A DNA stretch of 64,000 nt from Pseudomonas helvetica (GTDB taxonomy: Bacteria > Pseudomonadota > Gammaproteobacteria > Pseudomonadales > Pseudomonadaceae), in NCBI RefSeq assembly GCF_039908645.1, contig NZ_CP150917.1:2615501-2679500 (forward strand), written 5' to 3'. Shown piece by piece: positions 60,050 to 64,000 of this stretch. Within the stretch, counting starts at the first letter, position 1. Each line of letters starts with the position of its first letter. The translations under genes and the position numbers were made by a program. The notes under the pieces are model-generated. The model was given only the letters and a program-made list of their open reading frames with translations. It was not told the DNA's origin and ran no database searches.

Positions 60050-60073
60050 TGTGGGAGCGAGCTTGCTCCCACA
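60050..60073. repeat. Single REP palindrome
   Basis: TGTGGGAGCGAGCTTGCTCC with ACA completes a short palindrome inside the repeat loop. Confidence 0.8.
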
Positions 60074-60447
60074 GGGAAATGAGTACGTTTGAAGAGACAG
60101 GCCGGCCGGTAGGCCGCCTCGCCTTTGCGGTGCACGCCCCCTCGAGAGGCCGAGTGGAGGTTCTGCGCAGTGGGCAACCCGGCATGGATGCCGGGTTAGC
60201 CGCCCCCGGCCATGGATGGCCGATGGCGGCGGGCCCACGGAGCAGGACCGGAGCGAGGGCATGCCGAGCCTGGGCGAGGCACCGAACGAAAGGGGCAAGA
60301 GCGCTTTGGTTACTTTCGCGCTTTTCGAAAGTGACCCGCCGTAAGGGCGGAACCCTAAGCCGCCGTAACGGCAGAAATGGATATGTACTCAATCAACAAA
60401 CCACAGACCGCCTTCGCGAGCAGACTCATTCCCACATTAGATTTTCG

Positions 60448-60852
60448 TCAGCCCTCAAGCCATCGTTTGCTGTCGGTTTCATGCTGGCGAGTATCACTGG
60501 CAATCAACTGCCTGATCCCCTCAAACAACTCATCACTCTGCGCCTGCGTGCAGTCTTCGCCATGGCGTTTGCGCAGCCCATAGTGGCTCAGGATCAGGTG
60601 CACATCAGCATGCAGGCCATGTTGCTTGAGGCAGTTTTCGACGCATTGCAGCGGGCAGCCGTCCAGCGCGAAAATCCGGCGCCCCGAGCGCGCCTTGTTG
60701 AGCAACGCTGGCACATGCCCTCCGATACCGACGATGCAGGACATTTCAGCCAAGCCGCTGCGATCCAGCCGCACGGCCAGGGTGTTGGCCAGTTGGGCGA
60801 CGTTGGAGCAGCCTGAGCAGGAGTAAACCAGAGGCAAAGTTGAGGGGGGCAT
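60448..60852 (-). CDS. DGC-domain putative zinc-binding protein
   Basis: Protein of 134 residues with the DGC pattern: CSGCSNVAQLAN near residue 11, AEMSCIVGIGGHVPALL near residue 40 and FALDGCPLQCVENC near residue 70, so six cysteines in three pairs. The family is reported near denitrification genes, with unknown function. GGAGAG precedes ATG 60852, and an Anr/Dnr box lies 62 bases before it. Confidence 0.88.
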   Translation of the reverse strand: MPPSTLPLVYSCSGCSNVAQLANTLAVRLDRSGLAEMSCIVGIGGHVPALLNKARSGRRIFALDGCPLQCVENCLKQHGLHADVHLILSHYGLRKRHGEDCTQAQSDELFEGIRQLIASDTRQHETDSKRWLEG

Positions 60853-60907
60853 TGACACTCTCCATTGATGGGCTCTTCCAGTGTGCAAGGCGCATGACGT
60901 TACTCAA

Positions 60908-60921
60908 TTGATTGCGGTCAA
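60908..60921. promoter_or_regulatory. Anr/Dnr box before the DGC gene
   Basis: TTGATTGCGGTCAA, good match; located between the dnrE-like gene and the DGC gene. Confidence 0.78.
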
Positions 60922-60927
60922 TTCTGC

Positions 60928-61605
60928 CTACTGGAACGCCGCCAGTGCCTCTTCTTTGGCGAGGATGCGGATATTGCGTCGTTCCATCGCAATCAGGCCG
61001 CACTCGACCAACCGATGCAAAATCCGCGAAAAGGTTTCCGGCTGAATCCCCAGTTTCGATGCCACCAGGCGTTTGGATACTTGCAAGACGATCTGGCCAG
61101 TGACGGGATGGCGTTCCTGGAGCAGGAAATTGATGACCCGACGGCTCGCGCTCGCCAGCGTCAACGTGTCTATGTCCCGCAGACGCAGGTGCAAGTGAAC
61201 GCTCATGCTGGCCAGAATCGCCAGGCAAACCTTCGGCTGGTCCTCCAGGGCGTTGCGGTAATGGTTGCCCTCGATACTGACCAGCACACTGTCTTTCAGC
61301 GCGGTGGCGCTCACTGGATAGAGTCGGGCCTGGCTGAACAGCAAGGCTTCGGCAAAAGTCTGACCTGGCTGGATGATCTCCACGAGGTTTTCCTGACCTT
61401 CGCCGGTGAGCCGGTACAACTTGATCTGACCGCTGACCAGCAGGAAAAAACGCTTGGCCGGATCCCCCTGGTGCATGAGTGTGCAGTGACAACTCAGGCG
61501 CTTGAGCATGGCCTGGCTGCAGACTTCCTCGAAGACTTTCTCCGGCAATTGGCTGAACAGGTGATGACGGCGCAACGTTAAAACGATAGAAGGGTGGGTC
61601 AGCAT
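60928..61605 (-). CDS. dnrE: Second Dnr-type Crp/Fnr regulator (DnrE-like)
   Basis: Regulator of 225 residues with ligand barrel (FFLLVSGQIKLYRLTGEGQ) and C-terminal HTH (ASKLGIQPETFSRILHRL) carrying the same recognition-helix core as Dnr. No Fnr cysteine cluster. In P. stutzeri the narXL operon is linked to dnrE, and here narXL lie directly upstream in the same orientation; so the DnrE call fits. Confidence 0.75.
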   Translation of the reverse strand: MLTHPSIVLTLRRHHLFSQLPEKVFEEVCSQAMLKRLSCHCTLMHQGDPAKRFFLLVSGQIKLYRLTGEGQENLVEIIQPGQTFAEALLFSQARLYPVSATALKDSVLVSIEGNHYRNALEDQPKVCLAILASMSVHLHLRLRDIDTLTLASASRRVINFLLQERHPVTGQIVLQVSKRLVASKLGIQPETFSRILHRLVECGLIAMERRNIRILAKEEALAAFQ

Positions 61606-61691
61606 GGCGTACCTCCGCTGACGGTCATAGTAGAGGGCGCGGCCCGGATGACCTATGCCTCTGCAGGCCTACCTCCAAAGAGGAATACCCG

Positions 61692-62339
61692 TCAGCCGGC
61701 GTTGCGCAGATGCTCCATGGCCCACACCGCCGCCTCGACCCGCGAACGCAAGCCGAGTTTATGCAGCAGGTTCTTGACGTGAACCTTGACCGTCCCTTCG
61801 GTGATGCCGAGCTTGTGCCCGATGACTTTGTTGCTGAAGCCGCTGGCGATGATTTTCAGCACCTGCCGCTCACGTTCGGTCAGTTCCACCACCGCCTGAC
61901 GCGCAGGAGCACGCAGCGCCTGGGCCATGACTTGGGTCAGCCCCGGGCTGACCACCAACGCGCCGTTCAGCGCATCACGGATGTACTGAATCAACAGTTC
62001 GGGCTCCATGTCCTTGAGCAGATAGCCGTCGGCATCCAGGCGCAGTGCATCGCGAATATCGTCTTCAGCATCCGAGACAGTGAACAGCAGCACCTTGCCG
62101 GTGTAATGCATCGCGCGTAATCGGCGCAGGGTTTGAATGCCATTCATCTGCGGCATGTTGTTATCGAGCAAAACCAGATCCGGCTGCAGCGGCTCAATGA
62201 GGCTGAGTGCTTCTTCGCCGTTGCCGGCTTCGCCGACGATCTTGAAATCATCTTCGAGTTCGAGCATCTGGCGGATGCCGTGACGCATCATCGGATGGTC
62301 GTCTACCAGCAGGATGGTGTGTTGTTGGGACGGGTTCAT
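61692..62339 (-). CDS. narL: Nitrate response regulator NarL
   Basis: Response regulator of 215 residues: receiver domain (LVDDHPMMRHGIRQML; phospho-Asp in VLLDNNMPQM near 59) and LuxR-type HTH (LTERERQVLKIIASGFSNK). Controls nitrate respiration genes. ATG overlaps the narX stop. Confidence 0.95.
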   Translation of the reverse strand: MNPSQQHTILLVDDHPMMRHGIRQMLELEDDFKIVGEAGNGEEALSLIEPLQPDLVLLDNNMPQMNGIQTLRRLRAMHYTGKVLLFTVSDAEDDIRDALRLDADGYLLKDMEPELLIQYIRDALNGALVVSPGLTQVMAQALRAPARQAVVELTERERQVLKIIASGFSNKVIGHKLGITEGTVKVHVKNLLHKLGLRSRVEAAVWAMEHLRNAG

Positions 62340-64000
62340 GTGACGCTACCTTCTGTTTGCTGCCCGAGAAACTCCGGCTGGAATTCCAGTTGGACACGGG
62401 TGCCTTGCGGCTCCCTGGAAAATATCTGCAATTGGCCGTGCAAGCTGCGAGCTCGTTCGTCCATGATGTTCAGGCCGTGGTGTTCGCGCTGGTCGACGTT
62501 GCCGCTGAAGCCGCGCCCGTCGTCTTCGACGATGAGCCTGACGGTTTCGCCGTCCTGGCGCAGTTGTAGCCAGGCGTTTTGTGCGTGGGCGTGGCGCAGG
62601 CAGTTGGAGAGTGCCTCGCGGGTGATCTGCAGAATGTGGATTTGCTCGCTGGCGGAGAGCGGAAAGGCCAGCGCATCGACGTGCAGGTGGACCTGAAATT
62701 CTCCGCGACGGGAGAACTCCTCGGCGGTGTCCTTGAGCTCTTGCACCAGTCCCGCATCGTGAATCTGCAAGCGAAAGGTGGTCAGCAGTTCGCGTAACTG
62801 GCGGTAGGCATTGTTCAGCCCCTCGCGCAATTCGGCGGTGACGGTTTCCAGGGTTTCGACTGGTTCGCCACGGCGCATCAGGGTCTGCATGCGGCTGACT
62901 TGCAGTTTCATGTAGGACAGGGCCTGGGCCAGTGAATCGTGCAGTTCGCGGGCGATGATCGTGCGCTCTTCGAGCAACAGCAGGCGATGATCCTGTTCCC
63001 GTTGGCGTTTGAGCGAAAGCGAGGTGCCAATCAGGTTGGCCAGGGCCTGGATCAACTGGGTTTCCCAGGCCTGCGCCGGATGCCCGTCGACAAAATGCGC
63101 CTTGAGCTCCCCCAGTTCGCTGCCCTGGTTGCTGATGCTGAAAGTCTGCGGGTTGGTTTTTTGGTGCTTCAGGCACGTGGCGCAATCGCTGCTGGCGCAA
63201 ACATCCCGACTGTTTGCCCCATGCAGGGCGAGTAATTGCTGGGCGGGTGCCTGCAAGTGTCCTTGTAGACACAGCGACAGACGCAAGCCGGGCAGGCGTT
63301 GCTGGAAGCGCCGGATCAACTCGTCCAGGCCTTCGGCGTTGGCCAGGCGTGTGGCCAGGTTTCGACTGCTTTGGTACAGCAGCTCCAGGGCTGCATTGGC
63401 TTGTTGCAAGTTCAGGGTTTTTTGCTGGACCTGGCTCTCCAGGGTGCGATGCGATTCTTCGATCGTTTCCGCCATGGCATTGAAACTCATGGCCAACTGG
63501 CCCAGTTCGTCCTGGGACTGATGGTTGACCCGCACCTTGAAATCGCCACGACGAAAGCGCTGGGTGGCGTCCACCAATTCTTTCAAGGGCGTGACAACGC
63601 CGTACTGCAGTTCATATAGCCCAACCAGCAGGACGATCATGGTGGTGAACAAGGCCAGGCCCTGGATCGCCTGTTGCCAGCCTTGCTTTTGTTCGCTTTG
63701 GCGCTGCAACAGGCTGACAAACTGGTTCAGTTGTTCAACGAAAGGCTGGGTCAGAGCCTGAAAAGAGGTCGCATCGCCACGTTCGAGTGCCGGGCGTAAA
63801 TCCTCGTTCCAGCGTTGCTGGATTTGCCCATAGCTGATTTGCAGAGCGGTGGGCGGGCCATCTTCCAGTACCGCTTTGAGTGACTGGCTGTTGAGGCGAG
63901 TTTGCAGGCTGTCGGTGATGCTGGCGACTTCTTCGCCAGGTGCGCCAGCGGCCAGTTTCCAGCTCAGGTGGTACGTCTCCATGCGCACCGAGCCTGCGGT
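62336..64000 (-). CDS. narX: Nitrate sensor kinase NarX, N-terminus beyond window
   Basis: Membrane sensor kinase, at least 555 residues seen. It shows the P-box-like AGSVRMETYHLSW at the window edge, a transmembrane helix (GLALFTTMIVLLVGLYELQ), HAMP, a cysteine-containing central region and the HPK7-type kinase: ARELHDSLAQALSYMKLQ with phospho-His, then VEDDGRGF and a G2 box. The gene runs off the window, so the first periplasmic half is missing. Confidence 0.93.
   Translation of the reverse strand, partial: TAGSVRMETYHLSWKLAAGAPGEEVASITDSLQTRLNSQSLKAVLEDGPPTALQISYGQIQQRWNEDLRPALERGDATSFQALTQPFVEQLNQFVSLLQRQSEQKQGWQQAIQGLALFTTMIVLLVGLYELQYGVVTPLKELVDATQRFRRGDFKVRVNHQSQDELGQLAMSFNAMAETIEESHRTLESQVQQKTLNLQQANAALELLYQSSRNLATRLANAEGLDELIRRFQQRLPGLRLSLCLQGHLQAPAQQLLALHGANSRDVCASSDCATCLKHQKTNPQTFSISNQGSELGELKAHFVDGHPAQAWETQLIQALANLIGTSLSLKRQREQDHRLLLLEERTIIARELHDSLAQALSYMKLQVSRMQTLMRRGEPVETLETVTAELREGLNNAYRQLRELLTTFRLQIHDAGLVQELKDTAEEFSRRGEFQVHLHVDALAFPLSASEQIHILQITREALSNCLRHAHAQNAWLQLRQDGETVRLIVEDDGRGFSGNVDQREHHGLNIMDERARSLHGQLQIFSREPQGTRVQLEFQPEFLGQQTEGSVT

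Larger units (their letters stand above)
59717..60390. repeat. 674-bp large inverted repeat
   Basis: Arms of about 240 bases (59717-59960 and 60135-60390) start and end with GAGTACATATCCATTTCTG and its complement and match almost base by base, including GGCTTAGGGTTCCGCCCTTA and TCCGTGGGCCCGCCGCCATC. This looks like one of the interspersed large repeats of fluorescens-group genomes. No gene is supported within it, although open frames occur by composition. Confidence 0.9.

Noticed and set aside
59890..60816. 308-residue frame through the large repeat
   Set aside because: Covers the inverted repeat and the reverse of the DGC gene; low complexity (RSRSKAKAKAKA) from the AAAGCC array.

Overview
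The window looks like chromosome from a denitrifying, plant-associated Pseudomonas of the fluorescens group. The evidence is the gacA-uvrC-pgsA-tRNA-Gly block with a TTG-started gacA, many Pseudomonas-type REP palindromes, the P. aeruginosa/P. stutzeri style nir-nor genes, and a Yej-type peptide transporter. No assembled reference was consulted, so the species is not fixed.

Region 1 (1-6.1 kb, minus strand): catabolism of 3-hydroxybutyrate. A GntP-type permease, 3-hydroxybutyrate dehydrogenase and acetoacetate-CoA ligase (cut by the window start) lie downstream of a sigma-54 enhancer-binding regulator, and a near-consensus -24/-12 promoter precedes the permease. Region 2 (6.1-14.5 kb, minus): the four-gene yejABEF-like peptide ABC transporter, a parvulin, a P. 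fragi-type lipase and a class I DAHP synthase. The DAHP synthase is preceded by a leader peptide rich in aromatic codons and a strong terminator, i.e. a probable attenuator. Region 3 (15.1-19.7 kb, plus): a nitrilase-family hydrolase, an acetyltransferase, gacA, uvrC, pgsA and tRNA-Gly(GCC).

Region 4 (19.7-20.6 kb) is a scar: a broken tyrosine integrase beside the tRNA and fragments of PAAR-like genes. Region 5 (20.6-28.8 kb) is a LuxR-solo locus of the PipR/PsoR/OryR type. A LuxR-family gene sits between two proline-iminopeptidase-like hydrolases; one of them heads a five-gene peptide ABC transporter operon. A repeated AAACCTAT element lies in both hydrolase promoters. A decayed IS3 transposase (28.77-29.06 kb) closes this region.

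Region 6 (29.2-64 kb) is a denitrification supercluster. It holds moaCDE, a HemN paralogue without its iron-sulfur ligands plus a normal hemN, nirSMCFDLGHJEN, nirQ-nirO-nirP, norCB-norD, dnr-dnrP, nnrS, ytfE/norR (with three GGT-N7-ACC NorR sites and a sigma-54 promoter), pdxH-moaB-moeA, ubiUVT, a DGC-domain protein, a second Dnr-type regulator (dnrE-like), narL and the 3' part of narX. At least seven good and one weaker Anr/Dnr boxes (TTGAT-N4-ATCAA type) sit in front of these units. The logic appears to be: NarXL senses nitrate, Dnr proteins sense NO and anoxia, nirS/norCB reduce nitrite and NO, the nir genes make haem d1, hemN and ubiUVT make haem and ubiquinone without oxygen, moa/moe genes supply molybdenum cofactor, and NorR/YtfE/NnrS handle NO stress. 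A 674-bp inverted repeat at 59.7-60.4 kb interrupts the block before the DGC gene.
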